Assembly (NCBI GenBank): GCA_022845955.1
Contig: AP025576.1
Span: 7,227,681-7,291,680, forward strand
Length of the DNA: 64,000 bases
Direction: 5' to 3'
Source: Lachnospiraceae bacterium
Lineage (GTDB): Bacteria; Bacillota; Clostridia; Lachnospirales; Lachnospiraceae
A program made the translations under genes and the position numbers. Under the pieces are notes generated by a model. It was given only the letters and a program-made list of their open reading frames with translations. It did not search any database and was not told where the DNA came from. How positions within the stretch are numbered: position 1 is the first letter of the stretch; each line of letters begins with the position of its first letter. Of the stretch, positions 1 through 7,676 are shown piece after piece.

Positions 1-575
1 TGGTGGACATTCAGGCAAAATTGCAGGCTGGAAAAGGTGCTGGCTATGCTCGATGGGCCAAGGTGTTCAACCTCAAGCAGATGGCGCAGACCATGAATTA
101 CTTGTCAGAGAATAACCTGCTGGAGTATGCGGTTTTGGAAGAAAAGGCTGCGGCTGCCACGGCACATCACAATGAGCTTTCGGCGCAGATCAAAGCGGCT
201 GAAAAGCGCATGGCAGAGATTGCTGTTCTGCGTACTCACATTGTAAATTATGCCAAGACCCGTGAGGTCTATGTGGCATACCGCAAGGCAGGCTACTCTA
301 AGAAATTCCGGGAGGAACATGAGGAAGAAATTCTGCTCCACCAGGCTGCTAAGAATGCCTTTGATGAGATGGGCGTCAAGAAGCTGCCCAAGGTCAAAGA
401 GTTACAGACGGAGTACGCGAAATTGCTGGAAGAAAAGAAAAAGACCTATGCCGAGTACCGGCGTTCCCGTGAGGAAATGCGGGAGCTTTTAACGGCAAAG
501 GCCAATGTGGATCGAGTGCTGAAAATGGAGGTAGAACAGGATGTTGAAAAAGAAAAAGACCACGGCCAGCGATAA
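1..575 (+). CDS. Relaxase/mobilization nuclease, C-terminal part (5' cut by window edge)
   Basis: This is the tail of a conjugative relaxase of the Tn1549/CTn type. About 190 residues are visible. They are highly charged and predicted coiled coil (many Glu, Lys and Ala, with phrases such as VLEEKAAAATAHHNELSAQI), as in the region after the catalytic domain of these enzymes. The catalytic Tyr/His domain lies left of the window, so the GTG at position 3 is not a real start. The relaxase nicks the element at oriT and leads the strand into the recipient. It places the conjugation module of ICE1 to the left. Family call is from remembered similarity; truncation is seen directly. Confidence 0.8.
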   Translation, partial: VDIQAKLQAGKGAGYARWAKVFNLKQMAQTMNYLSENNLLEYAVLEEKAAAATAHHNELSAQIKAAEKRMAEIAVLRTHIVNYAKTREVYVAYRKAGYSKKFREEHEEEILLHQAAKNAFDEMGVKKLPKVKELQTEYAKLLEEKKKTYAEYRRSREEMRELLTAKANVDRVLKMEVEQDVEKEKDHGQR

Positions 576-763
576 GCTGGTCCTGGTCAAAAGCGTTCGT
601 AGAACGCGCAGCCACAGAATGAAATTCTGTGTTCAAAGGGGCTTGGGGGCACTGCCCTCAACAAGCAGTTTGTGGCGAAATGGATAGCCACAAGCATTGC
701 TTGCCACAATATGCTGCGCATAAAATGAAAAACTAACGACGGGACGCTTACTGCCTCCTATCG
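576..763. other. Non-coding spacer after relaxase
   Basis: I see no gene here. The stretch separates the relaxase stop from the converging regulator gene. Its right end is the terminator hairpin listed separately. Confidence 0.5.
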
Positions 764-771
764 TTAGTTTT
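729..771 (-). terminator. Rho-independent terminator of the XRE regulator gene
   Basis: Perfect 11-bp arms (AAAACTAACGA at 729-739 and its complement at 761-771) enclose a 21-nt loop. On the minus strand the stem is followed by a T run. The right arm overlaps the stop codon of the regulator gene. Because the arms begin with A/T runs it may also stop transcription arriving from the relaxase. Confidence 0.7.
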
Positions 772-1078
772 CTGTGTTTAAGCGACTTATAAAACCAATC
801 AGCATAATCAAATCGTCATCTGACATCTTTCTCATTCCGTCCAAAGCCTTCTTGATAAGCTGAGGGTTATTTTCCTGTGCATCAAAAAATTGAAGCGGTG
901 TGATTTCAAAATACTCACAGATGTTGAGGAACTGCTTCATAGACGGCATAGAACGCCCAGAGGAAATCGCCTGAATATAGCTTCTGTTCTGCCCTAACTC
1001 CATGCTCATCTGATATTCTGAAACACCTTTTTTCAATCGCAATTCTGTGATCCGATTGCGGATAAATTCTTCGTCCAT
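764..1078 (-). CDS. XRE-family helix-turn-helix regulator
   Basis: This is a 104-residue DNA-binding protein. An HTH of the Cro/CI type spans about residues 5-60 (IRNRITELRLKKGVSEYQM, then RSYIQAISSGRSMPSMKQF), followed by a short helical tail. The ATG at 1078 is chosen because GAGAGGTGAG lies six bases upstream; an upstream in-frame ATG at 1117 lacks such a site. It is divergent from the SLOG gene, and the shared 150-bp spacer holds an inverted repeat, so it probably controls itself and that neighbour. Its target is inference. Confidence 0.75.
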   Translation of the reverse strand: MDEEFIRNRITELRLKKGVSEYQMSMELGQNRSYIQAISSGRSMPSMKQFLNICEYFEITPLQFFDAQENNPQLIKKALDGMRKMSDDDLIMLIGFISRLNTEN

Positions 1079-1165
1079 ACGCTCACCTCTCTGCTCTTTT
1101 AGCATAGCAGAAAGCAATTCTTGATACTTCGTATGTATTGTGTTATAATTTTATAATACAACCTT

Positions 1166-1207
1166 TATACGCATTATTATTTGCGTTATTTTTGCTTTAT
1201 ATGCGTA
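1166..1207. promoter_or_regulatory. Candidate operator between divergent XRE and SLOG genes
   Basis: Seven-bp inverted arms TACGCAT (1168-1174) and ATGCGTA (1201-1207) flank an AT-rich core with a further TTGCGT half-site. The position in a divergent spacer next to an XRE gene suggests an autoregulatory operator. There is no binding evidence. Confidence 0.4.
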
Positions 1208-1235
1208 ATCAAGGCAGTTATCAAGGGTGATTTAT

Positions 1236-1778
1236 ATGAATCAGTATGCCTGCGCCATTACCGGCCACCGACCAACAAGATTTTGCTTTGGATATAATGA
1301 GGAAGATCCCCTATGCCAAAAATTAAAAGAATGTCTCCTGGAGCAGTTTCGGATACTTCATGACGAGAAATTTGTCCGTACTTTTTTTGTCGGCGGTGCT
1401 CTTGGTGTGGATATGTGGGCTGGAGAACAGCTGCTGACATTGAGGGCACAAACGGGATACGAAGATATTAAAATTGTCGTTGTAGTTCCCTTCATCGGTT
1501 ATGACTCTAAATGGCCGGATCAGAGTAGACATAGATTGAAAAAGCTGATCCAAAACGCAAACGATTCCATTGTTATTTCACATTCTGCGGATGTTTCCAG
1601 TTATAAAAAAAGGAATTACTATATGGTCGATCATGCAGAGTACCTTATCGGTGTGTTTGATAATCAGAAAAAGCTGCGCTCAGGTACATCACAGACAGTC
1701 AACTATGCCTTGCATCAGGGAAAAGTAATCACTCTGATCCATCCAGACACTATGGAGATAACAGCCCCTGCGCCTTAA
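1236..1778 (+). CDS. SLOG-family protein (DUF1273/YpsA-like)
   Basis: The 180-residue protein has a Rossmann-like nucleotide-binding fold of the SLOG superfamily: CAITGHRPTRF near the N-terminus, GGALGVDMWAGE at about residues 52-63, and a late HAEYLIGVFDNQ block. These proteins are thought to bind nucleotides or nucleotide-derived ligands and are common on ICEs and in defence islands. The ATG at 1236 has AAGGG 8-10 bases upstream; a GTG at 1227 is in frame but badly spaced. The exact function is unknown. Confidence 0.75.
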   Translation: MNQYACAITGHRPTRFCFGYNEEDPLCQKLKECLLEQFRILHDEKFVRTFFVGGALGVDMWAGEQLLTLRAQTGYEDIKIVVVVPFIGYDSKWPDQSRHRLKKLIQNANDSIVISHSADVSSYKKRNYYMVDHAEYLIGVFDNQKKLRSGTSQTVNYALHQGKVITLIHPDTMEITAPAP

Positions 1779-2109
1779 CAAATTCACAAAAATTTTTCAT
1801 TAGCATTTCCAACAAAATATTTTCATTGAAGGGGTGCTGTGATATAATAAGATATAAAACTACGCTCAGAACAAATGGTGCCGCTATGAACAAATATATT
1901 GGACAGCAATTTGCTGCTTTAAGATACGAAAAAAATATTTTGGTTGTTGAAGAAACTACATCTGCTGGTGGATGCGGCTCCTTCAACGCGGCTTCTTCAT
2001 GTCCTGCGTCAGCCTGTCTTTATGACAGTGCGGCGTGGGGCTTTTTTATTGTTTGAAAAGAGTATGAAAAGAGAAATACCAGCAGGTATTTGCGTGAGGA
2101 GGAAGTAGA
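1779..2109. other. Spacer before the immunity cargo, with a likely promoter
   Basis: No convincing gene is seen; a 76-codon frame at 1826-2056 has no ribosome site and no recognisable protein. A promoter-like pair, TTTTCA and TATAAT with 17 bp between, lies at about 1820-1850. A short stem CTGTC/GACAG near 2015-2030 followed by a GC-rich tract and six T could be a terminator. Cargo transcription may begin here. Confidence 0.35.
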
Positions 2110-2343
2110 ATGAACAGTGAACAGATCACAGCATTTTTGCAAGAGCATTGGTACATTGCCTCGGTGCTCATCGGGGCCGTGATTTTAATTGGGGCGATCC
2201 GCAACTGGAACTGGCTCTGCGACCCCACTGGTACGCGGGATGCCCACCGCCACAGCAGAGGATACCGGCGGGTGGTGTTCTTCCTGCTGGGCGTCCTTTT
2301 GATCGTGGTGAGCATCTGGGGATTTGTGCTGAAATTGAAATAA
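2110..2343 (+). CDS. Imm17-like small membrane immunity protein
   Basis: The 77-residue protein has two hydrophobic segments, about residues 14-31 (YIASVLIGAVILIGAI) and 55-72 (VVFFLLGVLLIVVSIWG), joined by a polar loop containing NWNWLCDPTG. Size, topology and the NWNW loop fit the Imm17 family of polymorphic-toxin immunity proteins. A GAGGAGG site precedes the ATG. It is the first gene of the one-strand immunity cargo. Family assignment is by remembered motif and fairly secure; the cognate toxin is unknown. Confidence 0.65.
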   Translation: MNSEQITAFLQEHWYIASVLIGAVILIGAIRNWNWLCDPTGTRDAHRHSRGYRRVVFFLLGVLLIVVSIWGFVLKLK

Positions 2344-2354
2344 GAGGTATATCT

Positions 2355-2858
2355 ATGAAACTGAATTGTAAACGCATTGATTTTACATATACACCCGGTG
2401 AGGAAATCTTCAACTTTCCCGAGGAATCGGGACTACCCTTTATCTTCGATGTAGAGGAAGAACTGACCGGCGATCCTGCTGTCATGGATGCGGTGGGAGA
2501 AATGCTGGATGAGGCGGAGAAATTGGCGGAGAAGGCCAAAGCCGCCATCAAAGCGGCGCTGGCAGACGAGGACAGCCGCTACCATAGCGTTGTGACATTT
2601 TTCATGGAGTTCCATCGGGACGATGTAGGCCCGGATATTGTGGCGGAACTTTTTCCGGGAACCGACCCAGCCAAACTGTCCTTTGCTGAGATGGTTGACT
2701 TTTTGAAGCTCAAGCGGTTCGGCAGTCTGGTGGATAGCGAGATGAACCAGCAAGTTTTCATTCTGGATCTGTCCTTTAACCCGGAGATTACCGACGAACT
2801 GATGGTAATCTACTTTGATTTGAACAAGGAGATTTTCTGTATCACACATGAGAGCTGA
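2355..2858 (+). CDS. DUF2004 domain protein (immunity-type)
   Basis: This 167-residue soluble protein starts at the ATG at 2355, twelve bases after the Imm17 stop, behind AGAGGTA. An acidic N-terminal half (FNFPEESGLPFIFDVEEELTG) leads to a helical middle and a conserved-looking tail (DELMVIYFDLNKEIFCITHES). This matches DUF2004 proteins, which occur in immunity gene clusters. The longer upstream frame running through the Imm17 gene is out of phase with it and not real. Function as an antitoxin-like immunity factor is inferred from context. Confidence 0.6.
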   Translation: MKLNCKRIDFTYTPGEEIFNFPEESGLPFIFDVEEELTGDPAVMDAVGEMLDEAEKLAEKAKAAIKAALADEDSRYHSVVTFFMEFHRDDVGPDIVAELFPGTDPAKLSFAEMVDFLKLKRFGSLVDSEMNQQVFILDLSFNPEITDELMVIYFDLNKEIFCITHES

Positions 2859-2894
2859 GCGTGACTGACATACACGAGGAAAGGAGCAATCCCT

Positions 2895-3221
2895 ATGAAA
2901 GCATTTGACCCCAATTACAAGCTGCTGGACGAGATGTATCAGGACGATTACTATCCTGCTTTTCTGGTGGACAAGGTAAAGGACGAGCTTCAGAAGGTCA
3001 TCGCCCTGCTGGAGAGTGGCGAAACCGACACCGAAGTGGTGCAGGAAACGCTGGACGAGGCGGTCTGCGGCATCAATGATCTCCAGGAGGAGTTTGACGA
3101 GAACGACAGCGAGATCGAAACGGTGGCGCGGGAATGTATTGCGGCAACCGTGGCCTACATTCTGGAGTGGTTTGGCATCCCCATTGACACCGAGGAGGCC
3201 ATCCGGGAACGGGACTGGTGA
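2895..3221 (+). CDS. DUF5713 family protein
   Basis: A 108-residue acidic protein, starting MKAFDPNYKLLDEMYQDDYYP, with a helical core (VKDELQKVIALLESGE) and the ending IDTEEAIRERDW. This is the DUF5713 pattern, a small family seen in immunity clusters of Firmicutes. AAAGGAG lies upstream of the ATG. No catalytic residues are apparent. Role as an immunity protein is inferred from the neighbours. Confidence 0.65.
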   Translation: MKAFDPNYKLLDEMYQDDYYPAFLVDKVKDELQKVIALLESGETDTEVVQETLDEAVCGINDLQEEFDENDSEIETVARECIAATVAYILEWFGIPIDTEEAIRERDW

Positions 3222-3226
3222 ACCCT

Positions 3227-3441
3227 ATGGCAGAAAAAGAACTGGCCCTTTGTGATGAGTGCGGAAGCCTGTTTTTCAAAGGCTCCTCACAGATGATGGG
3301 GCTGTGCCAGAATGTGCCCATGTTCTCTATGGCTACCCGAATTGTGACCATCATTTTCAGGATGGCCGGTGTGTGAACTGCTATTGGGACGGCTCAAAGA
3401 GTGTGTACATCAAGAAGCAGAATCAACAGGAGGAAACTGAT
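3227..3441 (+). pseudogene. Frameshifted cysteine-rich (zinc-ribbon) segment ahead of DUF4241
   Basis: Frame 2 from the ATG at 3227 reads MAEKELALCDECGSLFFKG and then runs to a stop at 3376. Frame 1 picks up from about 3310 with ECAHVLYGYPNCDHHF and GRCVNCYWDGS, and continues in frame into the DUF4241 gene. A single missing C in the tract at about 3307 would join the two and create CxxC pairs (CDEC, CPEC, NCDH, CVNC) typical of a zinc ribbon. Either a separate small gene or an N-terminal domain has been broken, or there is a base-call error. Confidence 0.5.
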
Positions 3442-4173
3442 ATGCCTACAACTGAATGGCTGAACAAATACGAAGCAATCAAGGATAAATTGACCTGTAA
3501 AGATGACTTGGAGGCCCATTTCACAGAGAAAGTGATTGGGAACATGGCGGTGGATGTGCTGGACATCGGCACCGTCCATTTCCCCACCGGGCAGATTTTC
3601 GCCTGTGATCCGCTGGTGGAACTGGAGGACACTCTGCCGTTCCTTCAAACGATCCCCGCCGGAACTTATCCCGTAAAAATCTGCGTGGTGCCCAGCGAAC
3701 AATACGGCGACCGCTACGCCTGCGTCAAGGTAGAGGTCAACCAGGAAAAACCTGTCCGCTATGAGCTGGGCATGGTGGGCAACGAGGATCTGGACGAGGA
3801 ACTGGGCGAGGACGAGTATTTTGGCTTTGGCGTAGACGCCGGGATGGGCTGCGTTGCGGACATCCAGACCCAGGCGGCCTTCAAGGCATACTGGGCCAAG
3901 CGGCTGGAGGAGGACCCTGACATTGACCCCTATAACAACCTGTTCTGCGACTTGCTGGAGGAAAACGCCAAAGCTCACCCCAAATATCAGGGGGACTGCG
4001 GCGACTGGCTCAACTGGACAGTGCCGGACACGGACTGCAACCTGCCCATCTTTGCCTCTGGCTGGGGTGACGGCTACTATCCCGTCTACTTTGGGTATGA
4101 CGCAAAGGGCGAAGTCTGCGCCGTGTATGTGCGGTTCATCGACATTGAAGCCAGTTATCAAGAACAGGATTAA
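3442..4173 (+). CDS. DUF4241 domain protein (immunity-type)
   Basis: The 243-residue protein has the DUF4241 signature: AGTYPVKICVV, GDRYACVKVEV, FGVDAGMGCVADIQTQ, and near the end CGDWLNW, ASGWGDGYYPVYFGYD and CAVYVRFIDIE. AGGAGG sits eight bases before the ATG at 3442, which supports this start, although the frame is open further upstream through a broken cysteine-rich segment. DUF4241 proteins are found in immunity clusters; no enzyme activity is established. It is co-directional with its neighbours and likely co-transcribed. Confidence 0.7.
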   Translation: MPTTEWLNKYEAIKDKLTCKDDLEAHFTEKVIGNMAVDVLDIGTVHFPTGQIFACDPLVELEDTLPFLQTIPAGTYPVKICVVPSEQYGDRYACVKVEVNQEKPVRYELGMVGNEDLDEELGEDEYFGFGVDAGMGCVADIQTQAAFKAYWAKRLEEDPDIDPYNNLFCDLLEENAKAHPKYQGDCGDWLNWTVPDTDCNLPIFASGWGDGYYPVYFGYDAKGEVCAVYVRFIDIEASYQEQD

Positions 4174-4200
4174 AAATGTGACAGAACAAAGGAGAACACT

Positions 4201-4644
4201 ATGAAAGACCTTTGCCAATACGGAAACCGACCGGAGGACGAATGGGAAATCTTGCCCTGGATACCTGACCCGCGCCCGCCCTTCAAAATTTGGGTGAAGC
4301 TGGAGCAGATCGCGCCATTCTTTCTCATTCCCCACCACCCCTATGCAATCTCCCTTCTGCTGAAAATCAGCGATGGGTTTCGGGCAGAAGAATTCTGCCG
4401 GCTGGGACTGACCGGCAGCAGCGGAGACTGGGAACGGCTGGTCCGGGGCGTGATCCGGGAGTTTGAGGAAAATAACAGCGGCGTGGATCTGTTTCACTTC
4501 GACTCCGACGAAGATGTGTTCTGCGTGTACTCCCAATACATCGACGATTTGATGCTACTGTCCAAAATGATCCGGGCGGCCTGTGACAATGAAAAAACGA
4601 TGGGGACTTATCTGGGTATAGGTGAGGTGGAAGATGAGAAATAA
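4201..4644 (+). CDS. Imm51 family immunity protein
   Basis: A 147-residue protein. The core PFKIWVKLEQIAPFFLIPH (about residues 28-46), the YAISLLL strand, the DWERLVRGVIREF helix and the segment FDSDEDVFCVYSQYIDDL match the Imm51 pattern, in which a C-Y-S block is followed by a helix with a late Cys. It has a short extra N-terminus. AAAGGAG precedes the ATG. Imm51 proteins neutralise polymorphic toxins; the partner is not in the window. Confidence 0.7.
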   Translation: MKDLCQYGNRPEDEWEILPWIPDPRPPFKIWVKLEQIAPFFLIPHHPYAISLLLKISDGFRAEEFCRLGLTGSSGDWERLVRGVIREFEENNSGVDLFHFDSDEDVFCVYSQYIDDLMLLSKMIRAACDNEKTMGTYLGIGEVEDEK

Positions 4645-4654
4645 GGAGCAGGAG

Positions 4655-4963
4655 ATGGCATGGCGAAAAGTAATAGAAGCCTGCATGGAGGATGTGAAAC
4701 ACCACTTCGATGACATCCAGCAGGCCATTGAGTTTGGCTGCTACATCCAGCCGGACAACTACTTTGTGTCCTACATCTTTGCCACGGACTCGCAATTAGA
4801 GACGGCGCGGCAGAGCGGCCTGACGGAACAGATCAATTCCTATCACAGAGAGCAGCTGATAAAGAGTCATTACCCCATTGAGGGAATCAAGGACTGCACC
4901 TTTGCCTCACAGGAGGAATGTGACCGGGAATTTGGCGGGAATTGGTATTACTATTTCAAATGA
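4655..4963 (+). CDS. Small unrecognised protein of the immunity cluster
   Basis: About 102 residues, helix-rich at the start (MAWRKVIEACMEDVKHHFDDI), with aromatic patches FGCYIQPDNYFVSYIFATD and a C-terminal GGNWYYYFK. I do not recognise the family. The ATG at 4655 is preferred because AAGGAG is six bases upstream; an ATG at 4634, overlapping the Imm51 stop, is also possible. The tight overlap suggests translational coupling with Imm51. Confidence 0.5.
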   Translation: MAWRKVIEACMEDVKHHFDDIQQAIEFGCYIQPDNYFVSYIFATDSQLETARQSGLTEQINSYHREQLIKSHYPIEGIKDCTFASQEECDREFGGNWYYYFK

Positions 4964-4981
4964 TACGATGAAGGGATCGAG

Positions 4982-5281
4982 ATGATCGAGTACATCAAGC
5001 TCTTTTGGGCGGGCGCACCAGAGGGTGAACCATCGGTCATCCTCTATGAAGTGGATACCGAAAATGAGCGGCTGGCCCTCCGCTCCATTGACATCTTTGC
5101 GGATGGCCGCACCCGCAACATCCCTGACCTTTACGACGGTGTCATCGAGATCACGCCGATCCCCACCGTGGAGGAATTGAACGCCCATGTCTGGGGCGAG
5201 GAATTCCACGCCTGCATCATAGAGCAGGCGGAATTTGAGGCCATCTGGGAAACTCACACCTATGATGGAGCGTTAAAGTAG
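4982..5281 (+). CDS. DUF6881 domain protein
   Basis: The 99-residue protein reads MIEYIKLFWAG, VILYEVDTENERLALRSIDIF, GRTRNIPDLYDGVIEI and WGEEFHACIIEQAEFEAIW, which is the DUF6881 pattern. GAAGGGA precedes the ATG. Small single-domain proteins of this kind are recurrent in immunity islands. No membrane segment or catalytic motif is visible. Confidence 0.6.
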   Translation: MIEYIKLFWAGAPEGEPSVILYEVDTENERLALRSIDIFADGRTRNIPDLYDGVIEITPIPTVEELNAHVWGEEFHACIIEQAEFEAIWETHTYDGALK

Positions 5282-5296
5282 CCAGGAGGAGACACT

Positions 5297-6247
5297 ATGA
5301 ACAAACCTATAAAAGCCAAAAATCTGCCGTTGTTCTCCATCATTGACCTGAACCAGCTGCGCCGGGAAAACCATCTGGAGGGCACAGAAGTGACAGACTT
5401 TTTCACGGAAAGGGATGGAAAAGTCTATCTTCTCATGGAACAGCCGTCCGAAACACAGGGTAAGGACTGGCTCAGCACTCCTTCCACCTATACCGCAGTG
5501 GAAATCCAGCTGGATTGGGCGGAACAGCGGGTGCTGGAAACGACGCTGTTTCCTCTTGGCCTCTTGAAGTTCCAGTTCCATTATTTGCGGCCCGCAGGTG
5601 ACCACTTCCTCCTGCTGGGGGCAAGATGCGCCTATCGGGAAAACGGCCCCGACCAGAACGCCTGGATCGTCAGCCGGGACGGAGCTGTGCTGTCCCGTTT
5701 CTGCCTGGGGGATGGCATTCAAGACTGTGTGGTAAAAAAAGATGGCACCATCATTACCAGCTACTTTGACGAAGGTGTATTTGGTAATTACGGTTGGGAT
5801 GAACCTCTGGGTGCTTGCGGTCTGATTGCATGGACATCGGAGGGAACTCCTCTCTGGAAGAATGAGAACTATTCCATCTATGACTGCTACGCCATCAGCC
5901 TGGACGAAGAAGAAAACCTGTGGTTTTATTATTACGATGAATTCCGGCTGGTGCGGACGAACTTCAAAGAGGACTTTGTATTTGAACTGCCAATCGAAGG
6001 AAGCGGAGCTTTTTCTGTTGCCCCGTCCGGCAATACCTTCCTGTTTCAAGGCGGATACCAGCAACGGGATAAATTCTACTTCCTTACCGCTCATGGTGAT
6101 CACCTTGGGAAAAAACAGGAGGCTATTCCCACCTGTGACGGAAACAAGGTCGCTGTGGAGCAGTGCAGCCTGCTTCGCAGCCGGATGTTGTTCCTTGGAA
6201 AAGATGGTGTGCTCTATGGAGGTATTTGGGGGAGCGATGGCCAATGA
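5297..6247 (+). CDS. Beta-rich protein of unknown function (propeller-like)
   Basis: A 316-residue protein with no signal peptide. Many short alternating strands, each ending in DG or EG turns (RDGAVLSRF, KDGTIITSY, SEGTPLWKN, KDGVLYGGI), suggest a beta-propeller-like repeat. The phrase YFDEGVFGNYGWDEPLGACGLI is distinctive but not a motif I can name. GGAGGAGA precedes the ATG, and the stop overlaps the next start as ATGA, so the two are translationally coupled. Membership of the immunity cluster is by position only. Confidence 0.55.
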   Translation: MNKPIKAKNLPLFSIIDLNQLRRENHLEGTEVTDFFTERDGKVYLLMEQPSETQGKDWLSTPSTYTAVEIQLDWAEQRVLETTLFPLGLLKFQFHYLRPAGDHFLLLGARCAYRENGPDQNAWIVSRDGAVLSRFCLGDGIQDCVVKKDGTIITSYFDEGVFGNYGWDEPLGACGLIAWTSEGTPLWKNENYSIYDCYAISLDEEENLWFYYYDEFRLVRTNFKEDFVFELPIEGSGAFSVAPSGNTFLFQGGYQQRDKFYFLTAHGDHLGKKQEAIPTCDGNKVAVEQCSLLRSRMLFLGKDGVLYGGIWGSDGQ

Positions 6248-6654
6248 AACAGTCTGATATTTATACCGAGGCTCTGACCTGTCTGCGCTCCATCCTTCTG
6301 GCAGACCATCCAGAGTTCCAAAACTGGATCGACTGGTTGGAGCGGGACATTCAGGACTGGAACCAGCGGCGGGAGGTTGCCCACCATCTTCGGGCATACG
6401 GAGGTATGGGCTCGTTCAACGACCTGCCCAGTATGCGTGGAAATCACGACTATATTTTCGACTTTCTCAAGTCCGTGTGCTATGCCTTCGGCCATCTTTA
6501 TGGCAAACGGGAAGGCATTTCTCCGGAGGCATTGATGGAGGAGTGCCTGCACGATGTAGAGCAGGCAGCCTATCACCCCCATAAGGCACTGAACCAAGCC
6601 ATTGCCCAGCACTTGATGCAGGGCGATTTACAGGAAAACCTGGATAGGCTGTAG
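6244..6654 (+). CDS. Helical cluster protein, possibly DUF6966
   Basis: A 136-residue protein starting at 6244 inside the previous stop (ATGA overlap). The segment HHLRAYGGMGSFNDLPSMRGN (about residues 42-62) resembles the DUF6966 signature; the rest is helical and ends with AIAQHLMQGDLQENLDRL. Family call is tentative. There are no membrane segments. It is probably made together with the propeller-like protein upstream. Confidence 0.5.
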   Translation: MKQSDIYTEALTCLRSILLADHPEFQNWIDWLERDIQDWNQRREVAHHLRAYGGMGSFNDLPSMRGNHDYIFDFLKSVCYAFGHLYGKREGISPEALMEECLHDVEQAAYHPHKALNQAIAQHLMQGDLQENLDRL

Positions 6655-6665
6655 GAGGACTTGTT

Positions 6666-7634
6666 ATGAACAAAAGACTATTCCGCACCCAATTCAATCA
6701 AATGGAAAACATCGAGAAGCAGGTGCTGATGGAGAGCCTGGCTGCCCGTTATGATATGACCTTTCTCGGTCTACATACTTTTGACCGCTGGGGCCAGAGC
6801 TGCACCACCGGCATCTTCAAGAAAGATGGTCGGGAGTTCGTCTTTGTCCCCGGCGATACCGTCACCCTGGGCTGGGAGCAGTTTGCCGTGGGACTGAATC
6901 AGGAGAGCTGGGAGGAATTGGAGTATCTGTTCCGGGAATGGGAAATGGAGCGGGACCCGGAGGAGATGATTCGGGAAAGCATGGCTCCTGTTCGGCAGGT
7001 GGCCATTGGACCCATGCTGGTGGGCCGGGAGCTGGAGGAAATTAACTGGGAGCCAGTCAAACTGGAGGACCCACGACTGCGCTCGGAATGGTTGGAAGAT
7101 TTTCGCCAATTCGCTTTGACCGACAGGGACAGTCTTACTCTGGCAGGTCGTGCCCGTTTCGAACGGGATAGTGACAGCTGGCAGGTCAGCCTCTATCACG
7201 AGGTGGACTATCTGGACTTTCAAAACCGGCTGCAAAAACAGGGCTTCTCCCTGCCCACGGCGGACGAGTGGGCCTACTTGTGTGGCGGCGAGTGCCGGAC
7301 CCTGTTCCCATGGGGAGATGGGTTAGACTACTCCATGCGTCTGCGCTGGTTTGAGGATATGGATGAGGATGAGAACCGGCCTTATGACATGGAGGAACCC
7401 AACTTCTTCGGCCTGTCTATCGCCTACGATCCCTATATGCGGGAAGTGGTGCAGGCTGATAGACTTACCACCTGCGGCGGTGACGGCGGGTGCAATATCT
7501 GCGGCGGGCTGGGCCCATTTCTCGGTTTCCTACCCTGTTCGCCCCACTGTAAGCCGGAAGTGCAGGAGGACAAGGAACTAAACGGAGATTATGACTTCTA
7601 CCGGCCCATTATCCGGGTGGAGAACCATGATTGA
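6666..7634 (+). CDS. SUMF1/formylglycine-generating-enzyme-like protein
   Basis: A 322-residue protein. The C-terminal half carries SUMF1-like text: FVFVPGDTVTLGWE near residue 57, then FSLPTADEWAYLCGGECRTLFPWGD at about 195-220 and NFFGLSIAYDPYMREVV at about 247. A Cys cluster follows (TTCGGDGGCNICGG, LPCSPHC). The fold resembles sulfatase-modifying factors, but the strict catalytic cysteine pair of FGE is not placed as expected, so an enzyme role is doubtful. GGAGG lies upstream of the start. Confidence 0.55.
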   Translation: MNKRLFRTQFNQMENIEKQVLMESLAARYDMTFLGLHTFDRWGQSCTTGIFKKDGREFVFVPGDTVTLGWEQFAVGLNQESWEELEYLFREWEMERDPEEMIRESMAPVRQVAIGPMLVGRELEEINWEPVKLEDPRLRSEWLEDFRQFALTDRDSLTLAGRARFERDSDSWQVSLYHEVDYLDFQNRLQKQGFSLPTADEWAYLCGGECRTLFPWGDGLDYSMRLRWFEDMDEDENRPYDMEEPNFFGLSIAYDPYMREVVQADRLTTCGGDGGCNICGGLGPFLGFLPCSPHCKPEVQEDKELNGDYDFYRPIIRVENHD

Positions 7635-7676
7635 CAATAGAAGCTTGATACGAAATAAAGAAAGAGAGGTGCCGAC

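Noticed and set aside
1826..2056. 76-codon frame before the Imm17-like gene
   Set aside because: No ribosome site, runs through a promoter-like box and a possible terminator, and gives no recognisable protein.
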